Of a stretch of DNA of 64,000 nt, positions 44,811-56,237 are shown piece by piece. The stretch's first letter is position 1. Each line of letters starts with the position of its first letter. This DNA is from Bimuria novae-zelandiae CBS 107.79 (Eukaryota > Ascomycota > Dothideomycetes > Pleosporales > Didymosphaeriaceae): NCBI GenBank assembly GCA_010015655.1, contig ML976660.1:1001015-1065014 (forward strand), given 5' to 3'. The notes under the pieces are model-generated. The model made no database searches, was not told the origin of the DNA, and saw only the letters and a program-made list of their open reading frames with translations. The translations under genes were made by a program, and so were the position numbers.

Positions 44811-46349
44811 AGTTAGGGGATCACGGAGGAGAGGGTGTAGAGGTTTCTGAAGGGGGCTGCAGAGGGTGCTAGATGCCGAGTACTAAGTGCTAAGTGCGAG
44901 AGGAAGTCGGGAGTGTATAAGAGGAGGAGCAAGAAGAAGAGGTAGCAGTGAGCCGAGTACTTGAACGACACAGAAAATGTCAAAACTGAGCGATATAGTG
45001 GCCAACAGCTAACAGATACAAGACGTAGAGAGATTGGGGTGTTGGGAGAGAGTGGGTGTGATACTCCTTGTAACGCTATTTCTTAATCGCGCGGTGATGG
45101 AACTGCCGGACGGCCTTGTTATGAAGATAGAAGATTTAACATCAGTCCCTCATTGCCCTTGGCCCTATTACTTCCTATCTGAACGAAACAAAAACAAGCG
45201 TTTTAAAAGTTTTCGAGCACTAATGGAATTATTTCTACGTCAAGTCTCAAGAAGTGCTCTTCATGCCAGTATAAGAGTGTACAATATGCAGAGGACGGTA
45301 AACGTTAGTTCGACTCTCACTTAAATCCTTGGCTAACACCACAGTTCAGGGCTGCCAACACATTCCCCCTCTGCTAAGCATGAGGTCGTGACAAGTCGTG
45401 ACAAGTCGCAAGCCTCAAAACGAAGCACATCATCATCCGCCACGACAAGGCGGCTACGACAGCCATGATCGTCGCAAGGCCGCGTATGCGAAGATTCTCG
45501 GATTTCCTGCGGCACAAGGGCCGTCTTACTTTTGTTGGATCGAGTGCGTATGCCAAGCGATCTGGGCTGCATTTACCCCACAGAAGACTACGGTACGACC
45601 AGTGTGCGCTAGGCGGAACGCTCTGGTACGCTTGGAGAACCTCACCTCATCAGCACTTTCCTTTGTCGCTTGCACCACCACAGAATCAGATCAAAAATGC
45701 TATAGAAAAATGCTCAATCAGGGCAGGGAGGGCCAGTGGAAAATATCGTCAGGGTAATTGATGCTGAAGGGGCACAAGGGGTCCGCAATGTGCTAGCCAT
45801 GAGTTCGATCGATGCTACGGCGAAGTCGTAGCCACAGCCTAATGACTACATCCGCCCTGGGCAAACTTTCGCTTCTTGTTGGAGACACCCAAAGTGGAAA
45901 GACTAGCCGTTTACATGTGCTGCGGCTTGTCTGGAGCGTGCGAAACAACCCAGTCAAACAAGTTCGCTCTGATGCCATCGTCCCACATGGCCGGCTTGCC
46001 GGAAGCTCGTGTCTTGGCCAAGCTTCTCTACGCACTCTAATAGGATGTTCGACGATGTTTACCATTGCCCTGGCCCCGGCATGCTTGGGTAGCACGGGCG
46101 TACGACGACATTGTGGCTCGGTCGCTGTGGAAAGTGGCTGCATCGTGTGCAGTCAAATGCCAGTGGCCTGAGCGGGAGCTGGATCGTGGCAAACGTGCAT
46201 ATGGAGGGCTTCTTCTGGTAGGTCCCCCTCTCAGGCGTTTGTCATATAGTCTGCCTTTCCCGGCTGAGCACCTCGGAACTGTGCTTCCTTCATTTCAATC
46301 TATTCGTAAAAGACAGGCCGCTCTGAAGTTACGCTTTGTCGCTATCATC
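44811..46349. other. Intergenic, no gene supported
   Basis: Several open frames of 60-120 codons exist on both strands but overlap each other, lack motifs and have no convincing splice signals. The last few hundred bases must hold the promoter of the fasciclin gene. Confidence 0.4.
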
Positions 46350-47590
46350 ATGCAGTTCAGACATCTTCCTATCCTCGCCTTAGCGAGCCTGATCACTGCT
46401 CAGAATGGCAGCTCTAATGACACGCAATCCTTGAACGCGACGCTCTCTGGCAACGACCAGCTGTCAAACTTGACTTCGTTCCTTTCTCTCGCTCCTGGCA
46501 TTTTGCAAGCGCTTAGCAATGCCACCAACATTACTATTCTCGCGCCATCCAACGATGCCTTCATAGAGTTCGGTTCAAGTGGGATGGGCAGCGCGATTGC
46601 GAGCGACCCCGGGATGCTCGCTGCGCTGCTGCAGTACCACGTCCTGAATGGGATGTATCAAGCAAGCGCCATCACCAACCAGAGCGCTTTTGTCCCGACA
46701 TTGCTGAGCAACGAGACCTATGCGAACGTCACCGGCGGCCAAGTCGTGGAGGCCGTCACGGTCGGAAATGACACCGTCTTCTACTCAGGGTTACTTCACA
46801 ACTCCACCGTCACCACAGCTGACGTCAACTTCACCGGCGGCGTCGTCCACATAATCGACCGCGTCCTCACGCTCCCCCCGGGCATTCTCGACGTAGCCAA
46901 CGCGCTCAACCTGACCTCCTTCCGCGGTGCCGTCAACGCAACCGACGAGGTGCAAAAGGCCAACGACCGCGACGTGACCATCTTCGCGCCCAACAACGAG
47001 GCTTTCAAATCCATCGGCTCGGCTCTCGCCAACCTCTCTTCTGATGACGTGCAGAGCATCATCGAGTACCACATCGTGGACAGTGTGCACTATTCGACTT
47101 CGCTTGAGAACGGAACGACGCTGCAGTCCTCGGACAACGACCAGGAGTTCGCCATCACCATTAACGAGAACGGCACCATCTTCGTGAACGCCGCGGAGGT
47201 CGTTGTCCCCAACGTCCTGATTGCTAACGGTGTTCTTCACATCATCGACAAGTGAGCATTCCTTTTCTTCCTACCTCCTTTGTCTCTGGTGCAATTTACT
47301 AACCCCTTCCCAGCGTCCTGAACCCCAACAACACCGCCGCACCCTCAGAGAGCGCCACCGCAGGTGCCCCAGGCTTCACCGGCAGCGCAGCCAGCGAGCA
47401 GCCGTTTACCAGCGGCCAGCCTACGCCCACCACGCAGGTCAACCCCACCGAGGAGGGTGCGGGCCCGACACAGACCGAAGCTCCCGCGTCGTCGTCGTCG
47501 CCGAGTGGTGCGGCTATGCCGTTGATGACTGGTGGAGTGGAATATGCGGCGCTGTTTGGTGCTGGTGCGGTTGCTGTCTTTGGGTTTTAA
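46350..47590 (+). CDS. Secreted fasciclin (FAS1) domain GPI-anchored protein
   Basis: Exons are 46350-47251 and 47314-47590, with a 62-bp intron (GTGAGC...TTTACTAACC...CAG). The product is 392 aa. The true start is MQFRHLPILALASLITAQ, a signal peptide; an upstream in-frame Met at 46065 would bury it. Two FAS1 domains follow (about 30-165 and 170-305), each with the TILAPSNDAF / TIFAPNNEAF box and the YHVL / YHIV box. The splice restores the HIIDNVLNPNN end of the second domain. A Ser/Thr/Pro-rich linker and a hydrophobic tail (YAALFGAGAVAVFGF) fit GPI anchoring. Many N-x-S/T sites are present. FAS1 proteins act in cell-surface adhesion. Confidence 0.92.
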
Positions 47591-48403
47591 TTGCTACATG
47601 GTAAGATTGTGAGAGGGGAAAATTGGATGCGGATTGAAGGATGAAGGATTTTACTTGACCCGGGGGTCTTGATGAATTTGTATGACTTGACGCATCTTTC
47701 GCTGTGTATAACTCAATCTTTGATAACTGTATTTCTCTGTTTTGTATCACCTACTTATTTGATAATAAGAGCTACGTGTGTACTTGAACCTAGATGTACA
47801 TATTAAGATAGGAAGCAAGGTCAGGTAAGGGCTCTCGTATGTCAATATGAAAAGCCGGGTTTGTTGAAAGGCCGACTGGGAGACGAATAGGCAATTGAAA
47901 TTGCTACCTATGGTGTTTGATAAATTAGGCTCCTGTGTGCCTGCGGGGAAATTGCGCGACAAGGGAACTGTTTGTTGTAATTTATTCGCTGTTTAGAAGC
48001 AGTTCGACTTCGCCGCTTAGTGGTACTAACTTAAACGGGTTCTCCTTATTAGCGACTAGCTCTTATAATCACGTTGAACAGGATGACCGGCGTGATTACC
48101 TTGGTGGCAGAAAGCCATTCGCAGGCGGTCATGCATATTCTTAGCTGCCTACAAGGTTCTCGCTATCTATAAAAAAAAACAGAGCGCGTTGCCGCAAGGC
48201 CTAAGACAGGTACCCCGTGCCTTCGTGTATATACTACTTTGACCAAACAGCGCCCGCATGTTCATAGGTAGAAGCACTTAGTATCATAACATCATAAGAA
48301 GAGATTAAAGTGACCATGTTCTCATTTCATCTCGCTCAAACTACCACAGATAACAAAACTCCTTATGATGAAACCATTACATCCACCGAGCATGCAAAGC
48401 CCC
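47591..48403. other. Convergent intergenic region
   Basis: This 3' to 3' gap lies between the fasciclin gene (+) and the quinate permease gene (-). No gene or repeat is recognised; a short A-run lies at 48172-48180. It is expected to hold both 3' UTRs. Confidence 0.4.
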
Positions 48404-50071
48404 TCACACACTCTCCATCTGCTCATACTTCGTCTTCTCAATCGTCAACCCCGCACCCTCAGCATCATGTCTAAACTCCTGCTCCTGCTCCATCAGCCTC
48501 TCCATAACAACCTTATTCGCGCCGCGCACCCGGGAAATCTCAAATAACTCATCCATGTGCTCGAGCGGCACACCCTTCGTCTCCGGGATCAAAAAGTACA
48601 CAAAAGGGATGCTCAGGATCATGAGCGAGGCGAAGAAGAAGTACACGCCATACGACATGGTGTTGAACATCTGCGGGGTAAAGCGCGAGACGATGAAGTT
48701 CCAGAACCAGTTGTTGGCGGCGGCGGAGGCTTGGCCGAGCGAGCGCGTGTTTTGCGAGAACATTTCTGAGTTGATGACCCAGGGGGTTCCGTTCCATGAG
48801 GGCGTGTAGAAGGCCGTCCACAGGTAGAAGAAGAAGATGGCGGAGATGCCGCCCGAGGAGAGCTTGGCGTTGGGGTCGTTCGCGTTGGCGCCCGCGATCT
48901 TGATGTATGCGCCGATGTACCACATGCAGAAGGAGCCGCCGGCTGCGCCGATCATGAGGAGCTTGGTGCGGCCGAGGTGGTCGATGAGGTAGAGGAGCCA
49001 GAGGACGGTGACGACGGTCTTGACGACGCCGAAGATGCCGGTCGTTAGGAAGCCTGTGTTGGTGCCCCGGATACCGATCGACTTGAATACGATGGGAGAG
49101 TAGTAGTTAATCGCGTTGATTCCGGATCCGTTCTGCCAGAGGAATAGCATGCCGCCGAGGAAGAAGCGCCACTGGACCTTGCGCTGCCTGAGGGCGGCGA
49201 ACGGGCGCCAGAAGCCGGGACCGATGTGGATGCGGTCGTACTCGATTTGCGCGTCGATGGCGGCGACTTCCTCGATGATGTACAAGTCGGTTGGTTCCAG
49301 TTTGCGGATCCAGCACAGATTCTTCATGGCCTGCTCGCGCTTGCCCTTTGTGAACAGCCATCGGGGTGACTCTCTCATCCAGAAGACTCCCATGAGAAGA
49401 CATCCCGCAGGGACTAGTTGAATCGCAAACGGAATCATCCATTGCTTGTGGGATGGCTCCATCGTCTCTTGAAGACCATAGTTGATCCAGCTGAATCATC
49501 GTTAGTCACTGTGCTCCAAAACGAATTTGCGGTAAGTCACTCACAATCCAACCAAGCCACCAATCTGCCACCCAAGTTCGTAGATACCGACAAGTCTTCC
49601 TCGTATCGCGGGCGGCGACAGTTCAGAGATGTAGATAGGCACCATGTTGGAGCAGCCACCGACGCCGAGACCAGCCAACACGCGTCCACCGATGATAAGA
49701 CCAAGTCCTCGCTCGGAGTTCGCGCCCAGCATCATTCCAGCACCGAGAATGAAGACCAGAACCCAGATCAGGAGCGACTTTCTCCGTCCTAGGTAGTAAC
49801 TCGAAGCGTAGGCGCCGAAGGAGCCGAAGAAAGCACCGGCCTGGTAGACGGATACAATGTTCGCTTTGGTAAGGGCAAGCTTTGAGGAACTCATCTCATT
49901 GAGTTTGAACTCCTCGACGAAGGAGGGCAGTGCGAGCGTTGTGCCGATGAACGCGGAGTCGTACCCGATCATGCATGATGCCCACGACGCGATGGCAGCT
50001 GCTGTGTATACCCGCCAGTTGTAGACGGCCTTTGGCGTCGGCCTGTCCTCGACTACGGCGAGGATGCCCAT
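48404..50071 (-). CDS. qutD: Quinate permease (MFS sugar-transporter family)
   Basis: Exons are 50071-49545 and 49490-48404, with a 54-bp intron (GTGAGT...TAAC...CAG). The spliced frame is 537 aa, the usual length for fungal quinate permeases. The join restores the segment GLVGFWINYG. Sugar-porter signatures are present: LGRRKSLL after helix 2-3, GGRVLAGLGVGG, a RESPRWL loop-6 motif, DHLGRTKLL, and IPETKGVPLEHMDELF at the end of helix 12. Twelve membrane helices are expected in the plasma membrane. Assignment to quinate uptake rests on the sequence feel of the N terminus (EDRPTPKAVYNWRVYTAAA) and on the three quinate-pathway neighbours. It is transcribed divergently from the quinate dehydrogenase gene. 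Confidence 0.9.
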
Positions 50072-50831
50072 GATGAAAAATTTTCTCGACTAGCCTTGAT
50101 TCTTTCGATGCGACCTTCGAAAGATGGGAAGGAAGAGACCAAGGAGATGAGACGAGATGAAGAGGAGATCCAGGGAACTGGTCGATGGATAGACGGAGCC
50201 CAGGGTGATGCCGTCCCTCATATACTCTACTCTACTCTACCCCAGATCCAGACCCCAGCTCACCACGTGGAGAACCTGCCTCCACCGGGGTTGCGTCCGT
50301 GCTAGGACGTACTCTTCTCCTCCGCGCCGCACACGCCTCGCTTTCGACTGGAAAAAGTCTTCGCAGCAACACATGGCCGACAGCGGCTTGGCTAGCCTGG
50401 GTAGCTTGGAGACCGACGATCCCCCAGCGTTATTGCATCGGATCTGGGGCGCGTGAAAGGCTCCACGATGGGCCGGATAAGAGTTCTACCGGTCGAGTGA
50501 TGATGATTGGCCGATAACAGCGTCTTCGGAGCGTTCGTCAGGGGGGCGTCGGAAGAGGCTTTCGTGGGGCTCCGCATGACTTGCATCGAAGGATGAACGT
50601 TCAGCGCGCAGGAAAGACGCGGGGTTGCGCTTTTCCCAAGAAGACGCGGAGGCGCATGGCGTACATAACGTTCGCGGCGGCCAATTGAATTTCGGAGGAT
50701 TCCAACCTCTACTAAGATTATACAATTACCGTTCTCGGTCCTGCATGCATCTTTCCCTGATCATCCCAAACCACATTGAAGTCACGAAGTTTCTTCCATT
50801 TCCTCTTCTTCAACATATCACTGCGCAAATC
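50072..50831. promoter_or_regulatory. Divergent promoter of permease and quinate dehydrogenase genes
   Basis: This 760-bp region is shared by qutD (-) and qutB (+). It contains a candidate activator palindrome at 50475-50490. Co-regulation by the quinate activator is known in Aspergillus and Neurospora; here it is inferred. Confidence 0.55.
50475..50490. promoter_or_regulatory. Candidate QA-1F/QUTA-like site
   Basis: The sequence GGATAAGAGTTCTACC matches the Neurospora QA-1F consensus GGRTAARYRYTTAYCC (recalled) at 12 of 16 positions, with a perfect left half-site. It lies about 340 bp from the dehydrogenase start and 400 bp from the permease start. Confidence 0.35.
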
Positions 50832-51890
50832 ATGGCACAGCAATCAAGCTCCCACGAAATCCCACGGTTAGACACCATCGAGCGCCATGGCTATCTCTTC
50901 GGCCACCCCATCGCACACTCCCTTTCCCCTCTGCTCCACCAAACAATATACGACAACATCGGCCTGCCATGGTCTCAATTCCCTCTCGACTCCACAGACA
51001 TGGACCTCTTCCTACGATTACGAGAAGACCCACGCTTCTACGGTATGCCCCCTCCTTCCCCCTAATCCCCCTCCCCAACCCATTCCCTAAATTAAATTCG
51101 CAGTTCCATCCAACCAAGGGAACCCTGGGACATGACTAACACATGGATCTCAGGCGCCTCGGTAACCATGCCCCACAAAGTCTCCATCCTCGCGCACCTC
51201 GACGGCCTCACGCCCGAAGGCTCCTCCGTCGGCGCCGTAAACACGCTCTTCATCCACGAGGACCCCATGACCGGAAAGCGCCTATACATGGGCACCAACA
51301 CCGACGTCGTCGGCATCCGCGAGTCATTCTACCAAAACGTGAGCGACCCGGACGCGTGCTTCCATGGGCGTCCCGCGCTCGTCGTCGGGGGCGGCGGCGC
51401 CGCCCGCAGCGCCGTCTACGCCCTCCGCACATGGATGAAGGCGAGTAAAGTGTACCTAGTCAACCGGGATCGCGCAGAGGTTAAGGCGGTGATTGATGAG
51501 TGCACGGCCCGCGGGTATGGTGATGATCTTATCGATGTGGCGACGATCGATCAGGCGGAGGCGTTGGAGGGCGTGGGCGCCATCGTTGCGTGCGTGCCGA
51601 ACTTTGCGCCGAAGACGGAGGCGGAGAAGGAGGCGCGCGGGGTGCTGGAGTGCTTTTTGCAGAAGCCGCATAAGGGCGCGATACTCGAGATGTGCTATCA
51701 TCCGAGTCCGTGGACGGAGATTTCCGAGATCAGCCAGAAGGCGGGGTGGAAGGTCATTCTGGGGACGGAGGCGATGATTTATCAGGGGTTGGAGCAGGAT
51801 AAGTATTGGACGGGGCGGACTCTGGAGCAGTTGCCGGTGAAGAAGGTGATTGAGGTTATTGCAGCGAAGCTGAGCGAGACGCTGTTATAG
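50832..51890 (+). CDS. qutB: Quinate dehydrogenase (shikimate dehydrogenase family)
   Basis: Exons are 50832-51042 and 51154-51890, with a 111-bp intron (GTATGC...GACTAAC...CAG) that falls inside the conserved Gly-Ala-Ser-Val-Thr segment. The product is 315 aa. The N-terminal substrate domain has [14 protein letters not shown] and, after splicing, [13 protein letters not shown], whose Lys is the catalytic base in this family. [11 protein letters not shown] carries the second substrate-binding Asp. The Rossmann domain starts with [15 protein letters not shown]. The enzyme oxidises quinate to 3-dehydroquinate. A shikimate dehydrogenase cannot be excluded by motif alone, but a stand-alone gene beside permease, qutG and dehydroquinase argues for the catabolic form. 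Translation is taken from [13 protein letters not shown], next to the conserved start. Confidence 0.9.
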
Positions 51891-51948
51891 AGAGAATTTA
51901 ACTTGTATATACTTCTCTTCGGTCTGAGAATGAGACTTGACGAATAGA

Positions 51949-53004
51949 TCATGCTCCTGGTCGGGTGTAGTCCAAGTTGCGCACCCGCTTCCACACCTCT
52001 CTTACAGTCCGTTCCTGGCTCTGTCGTCCTGTCTCTGTAGGCGAACCTCCAGCCGGTCGAATGGCAAGGTAGGCGCGGCTTCCAAGCCGTACTTCTTCAA
52101 TTGGCGCTGTCTCCTCGTTCGGATACGGTGGATTCGCCGTCGTCGCCAGACCTCCTGCCTCCAGCAAAATTGCAATACCCGCGGCAACATCCCTAAACTT
52201 GTCAGTTTCATCCCCCATGAACCACTACAAGTAAACTCACCATTCCCAGCACCCCCCTTCCCACCAGATATCAAACGACCCCATAGCCACATACGCCAAA
52301 TCCAACGTCGCACTCCCCAAACTCCTAATTCCATGCACCATCCCCCCTCCCCCCTGCCTTCCCCCAACCTCACTCGCCATATTCACAAAACTCTCCACCT
52401 TCCTATGCAAATTGCTATCTGGACTATCCCTCCTATCCTTCCCCCACTCACACGAGAAGATACACCCACTCGGCGCCTTCGCCGGCATCGGCGGCACCGG
52501 CTCGCGCACAAGCGGCAGTCTCCGCTCCTCATTCAACCACGCGCCCCTCCCCTCGCACGCCGAAAAAAACTGCTCCAAAAACGGCGCGTTTATAACGCCG
52601 ACCAGCGGTCTCCCCTTCCACAAAAACGCAATCGAAACGCAGAACATTGGAAACAGGTGGATATAATTCACCGTCCCGTCGAGCGGATCCACGCACCAAG
52701 TCGGACTGTCGTCGATCAAGTAGTCCCTCGACGCACCCTTGGAGTACGATTCCTCGCCCACGAACTTGTGACTTGGGAACTTTTGCGTGATGGCCGTCTT
52801 GATGAAGGCTTCGACGTCCTCGTCGGTTTCGGTGACAAGGTCGACTGCGTTTTCCTTCTGCACGTGTTCTTTCTGCTCGCGGCTCGCGTGGGCGGCGCCC
52901 ATGCGCAGGTTCGCTGCTTCTTGCAGCATGCGGCCTGCATCTTTGCCCAGCTGCACGGCAAACGCGTAGATACCATCCAGCTCTTCTCGTGAGATGTCGG
53001 TCAT
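51949..53004 (-). CDS. qutG: Inositol monophosphatase-like protein of the quinate cluster
   Basis: Exons are 53004-52241 and 52192-51949, with a 48-bp intron (GTGAGT...TTTAG). The product is 335 aa. Metal-site motifs of the IMPase superfamily are present: GEES at 83-86, DPLDGT at 106-111 and, created by the splice, WDVAAG near 255-260. The family hydrolyses phosphate monoesters with Mg2+. In Aspergillus and Neurospora the homologue (qutG / qa-x) is quinate-induced but its substrate in the pathway is not settled. Its stop lies only 58 bp from the stop of the convergent qutB, and it diverges from qutE. An insertion rich in Arg, Gly and Asp sits around residues 205-230, so the chain is longer than the usual 270-280 aa. 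Confidence 0.9.
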
Positions 53005-53522
53005 GGTTGTGTGGCATTGTGACAGGGTAGGGCAAGCTCTGGTACGGACGAGGTTTGCTCGCCGCTAGTTGCTACCTAGGTATGGTGGGGGTGGGTAGTT
53101 GGCTGAATCATCGGGAAGCCGGTGCCAGCCGAGGGAGCTTCAGATGGGGAATGCAATGGATGGCTGCGATACGCGTGATGACGTGCGTCTGATCTGCAAC
53201 GCGGTGAAGCGTGGATACTGCAGGACCGTCGGAAGAACGCACCGCGTCGCAGAAGAGGAAGAGCGTTTACCCGTCCGTCCCCGCCTCTCGGAACACCATT
53301 CTGCCCAACACCTCCATCATTGTTCCACAACACGCTACTCCGACAGTAGATTTCGTAGTCTCTTTAGAGTATCCGTAGAGCTCTACCATAATGACTACTA
53401 GACATCTAGACCTAATCAGCATTTATCCCTACCTAGAAAACTATCTCATCTATTGACAAAGCCAGTCCACCAAACCGTTACCCCATTCACCTCCCTAGCA
53501 CCACCTCCCTCTCCCACCCAAA
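53005..53522. promoter_or_regulatory. Divergent promoter of qutG and dehydroquinase gene
   Basis: This 518-bp region lies between divergent starts. It contains a candidate activator palindrome at 53413-53428, about 95 bp before the dehydroquinase start codon. Confidence 0.55.
53413..53428. promoter_or_regulatory. Candidate QA-1F/QUTA-like site
   Basis: The sequence TAATCAGCATTTATCC matches the recalled consensus GGRTAARYRYTTAYCC at 13 of 16 positions, with a perfect right half-site (TTATCC) and a perfect RYRY centre. Confidence 0.4.
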
Positions 53523-53975
53523 ATGGCGCAATCCATCCTCCTCATAAACGGCCCCAACCTAAACCTCCTCGGCACCCGCGAACCCACCCTCTACGGCAGC
53601 ATCACGCTCCCCCAAGTCATCGAAGCCGCCTCATTCCAATGCTCTTCAAAAAGCATTTCCTTCTCGCACATCCAGTCGAACCACGAGGGCGTGCTCATCG
53701 ACCGCATCCACGAGGCCCGCGGTACCGTCGACGCCGTCGTCATCAATCCGGGAGCTTTGACGCACACCAGTGTAGCCCTGCGTGATGCTTTACTCGGCGT
53801 CGAAATACCCTTCGTCGAAGTACACATCAGTAACATCCACAAGCGCGAGGCGTTCCGACACCACAGCTACCTGAGCGACAAAGCCGAGGCCGTCATCTGC
53901 GGACTGGGCATGTACGGGTACGAAGCGGCCATCGAGTATGCAGCGCGGCATATCAAGCCGCGTTCGAAGTTATAA
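53523..53975 (+). CDS. qutE: Catabolic type II 3-dehydroquinate dehydratase
   Basis: One exon, 150 aa, the standard size for type II dehydroquinases, which form dodecamers. Key residues are where they should be by family numbering: R19 and the lid Tyr24 in [13 protein letters not shown]75 in [12 protein letters not shown]101 in VEVHISN, and R108 in HKREAFR. QSNHEG at 51-56 is the other signature. It converts 3-dehydroquinate to 3-dehydroshikimate by trans elimination, the second step of quinate catabolism. Biosynthetic dehydroquinase activity in fungi resides in the type I domain of the AROM protein, so a free type II enzyme points to catabolism. Confidence 0.95.
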   Translation: MAQSILLINGPNLNLLGTREPTLYGSITLPQVIEAASFQCSSKSISFSHIQSNHEGVLIDRIHEARGTVDAVVINPGALTHTSVALRDALLGVEIPFVEVHISNIHKREAFRHHSYLSDKAEAVICGLGMYGYEAAIEYAARHIKPRSKL

Positions 53976-54392
53976 TTACAAGTTCACGGGAAGAGAAGGG
54001 ACACTTCAGTCGAATGACTGCTTCGAGACGAGACGGGACATTGACATCACGGTCACGATGAGATATAGGCGCAAGGTTAGGAAGATTACCATCCATTATT
54101 CTGGATACTCCAACTACACCAAGTATGAGAACGCTACCAGGTATCTCACTCCGCCGGGAAATGAAGGCCACCATGATGCACCCGATTCCAATCCTGTTCG
54201 TCCGATTTCGCTCTGGAAATATCCTCATTCGTACAGCCAAAAGCTAATAGTACAAGTTGTTCCACTTCAATTTTCGCTAACTGGTCGTTTTGATGATGTC
54301 ATTAGGTCGTGATACGTGCGTATGTGTCTGTGATGGTGACTTGTTCCGGTTGCTCGAACTTCGAACAAAGAACAACGGTCGCAGCGTCTTGC
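53976..54392. other. Convergent intergenic region
   Basis: The gap between qutE (+) and the Ish1-domain gene (-) should hold their 3' UTRs. No further gene is supported; an open frame at 53938-54312 has no motif and starts inside qutE. Confidence 0.4.
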
Positions 54393-55741
54393 TTACAACT
54401 CCTCCTTCACGCGGTCGGTGGCGGAGGCAGCGCTGGCAGCAGCCTGATCGTATGCGCTCGCGGCAGACTTGGAAGCGGAAGCGTTGGACTTGGAGGCGGA
54501 GGATGAGGCACTGGCGGCAGACTTGGAGAGGGAAGAGGAGACGCTAGAGGCGCTCTTCTGAGCGGTACCAGTGGCGCTGCTTGCAGAGGCGGCGGCAGCA
54601 TCAGTAGCGATACCGAACTGGGCCTTGAACCAGTTGGTGTATCCGGCAAAACCATTGGTAGCCTGAGCGTACTGGTTGCCAGCCTTGGAGGTGGCAGCGC
54701 CATAGGCGCTTTCAGCGGTGGCAGAAGCGCTGTCTCCATAAAGACGGGCACGGTGCTTGCGGGCGAGAGCGATGAGCTCGTTCCGCTTGGAACCCTGAGG
54801 AACCTTGATACCGTTCTTGTCGGCCCACTCCTTGATCTGGCTGTCAGACCAAGAGTCGAGGAGAGCGTCGCTGAGCGACTGCTGGGCAGCCGCGGCGGAA
54901 GAGGAAGCCTGGGAGTAGGCACCTTGCAGGTTCAAGCTGGCGACACGAGACTGGCGGCGAATGTTCGCAATGAGGCTGTCACGAGTCGAAGGCTGGGGGA
55001 CAGGGTAACCGCGCTCGTCGAACCAGACCTTGAGCTCAGAGTCGGACCACGATTCGTAAAGCCAATCACCAGGGTAGTTTACGTTCTCAGAAACCTTGTT
55101 CGCAGCGGACTGGTAGTTATCGCGGAGAGCCTGGAGGAGAGAGTCACGCTTGCGGGGTTGGGGGACAGGAATGCCATGCTTGTCAGCGAAGGCCTTGAGC
55201 TGCGAATCCGTCCAGCTACATGTTTTTAGTGACGATCGTCTGTTGATAATAAAGATACATACGAGTCAAAGATCCAGTCCTTCACGCTGCTATAGGCTTG
55301 GTTGGCTGAATCTTCTGTCTCGGTCCAGTAGACCTTGACCTGCTCGGCGAGCGACTTTGTGTCCTTCTCGGTACCCTTCTTCGCCTGCTGACCCTTGGAC
55401 GTCAGGTAGTTTTGCAGCGTCTGGGCGTCCCAGCTGGAGTAGGGCGAAACGACCTTGTCATTCCAGTGGTCCTTGACTAGGTTTTCGAGGTCTTTGCGAT
55501 CCGCGGCCTTTGGGTACGGGACGTTGTGGTCCGAGAGCCATCGCTCAAGCTCCGTCTCATGCCACTTGTTGTACACTGCGCGAGTCAGCTGTCCATCCTT
55601 GTACACTCAATAGCGTCCCAGGCAGTATGTATATCAAGGGACAATGTTCATACAATACGCACCAGGCTTGCCGAACCAGCTGCTGGCCGTGGCCTGAGCA
55701 GCAAGGGCCACCACGAGGGTGGATGCGAGTGAGAACCTCAT
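54393..55741 (-). CDS. Ish1/Msc1-type stress-response protein
   Basis: Exons are 55741-55663, 55575-55263 and 55215-54393, with introns of 87 bp (GTGCGT...CGCAG) and 47 bp (GTATGT...TGTAG). The product is 404 aa. The first exon encodes the signal peptide MRFSLASTLVVALAAQATAS. Five Ish1-type repeats follow, of the form W(S/T)DSQLKAFADKHGIPVPQ: VYNKWHETELERWLSDHNV, a partial one near YSSWDAQTLQNYL, DSWTDSQLKAFADKHGI, ESWSDSELKVWFDERGY and DSWSDSQIKEWADKNGI. An Ala/Ser-rich tail ends the protein. Homologues (S. pombe Ish1, yeast Msc1) sit at the nuclear envelope/ER and are stress-induced. The Ser/Ala tail lies on pyrimidine-biased DNA, which explains open frames on the other strand. Confidence 0.88.
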
Positions 55742-56237
55742 TATGTAATTTGTGTAGGGCGGAGATTAGACGATCAAACTAATGAATATAGATTGAACGA
55801 AGCAGGGGAGGTCATTTGCCGTGGCGAATTCCACGGATTTCACCGATTTCACGTGTGCAAAGCGTGGGATTTTCAAAATGCCATCAACTTTGCGTGATGC
55901 GGAGATCCCGTGCCGCTGCTGACGTCAGAAAGCAAAAGCGCGATTGGGGCTGGAATCTCGACCGACACGAACTAAACAATCGCAATGTTGGATGAAGACT
56001 GGTTAATTCGCCCCTCCATGGACTCAATGCTGCATATAATCACCAAAATCTTGGAATTGTAGCCAGCTCGGTTTCAAATTGGCAGTATCGCGTGTGCACT
56101 GAGTAAATTTGATGAATGTCGTGAACGCTCGTAATTTATTCTGTTATACATCTTGATACCCGCTTCCTTCCAACGCCCAGCAATCACAGGAGCCCGCGAC
56201 AGTGGCTATTGAATGTCAAGATCGTACAGTACGTGCT
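55742..56237. other. Intergenic between two minus-strand genes
   Basis: It contains the promoter of the Ish1-type gene and the 3' UTR of the next one. A TGACGTCA-type bZIP motif is partly present (CTGACGTCAG at 55919-55928). No other feature is recognised. Confidence 0.45.

Noticed and set aside
45034..46143. Several 80-120 codon frames between the LanC-like and fasciclin genes
   Set aside because: They overlap on both strands, share no motifs with known families and lack credible intron signals.
46065..46349. Longer fasciclin start at an upstream in-frame Met
   Set aside because: It would place 95 unlike residues before a clear signal peptide; the start at 46350 is preferred.
54290..54547. 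Arg/Trp-rich + strand frame
   Set aside because: It is antisense to the Ala/Ser-rich tail of the Ish1-type gene.
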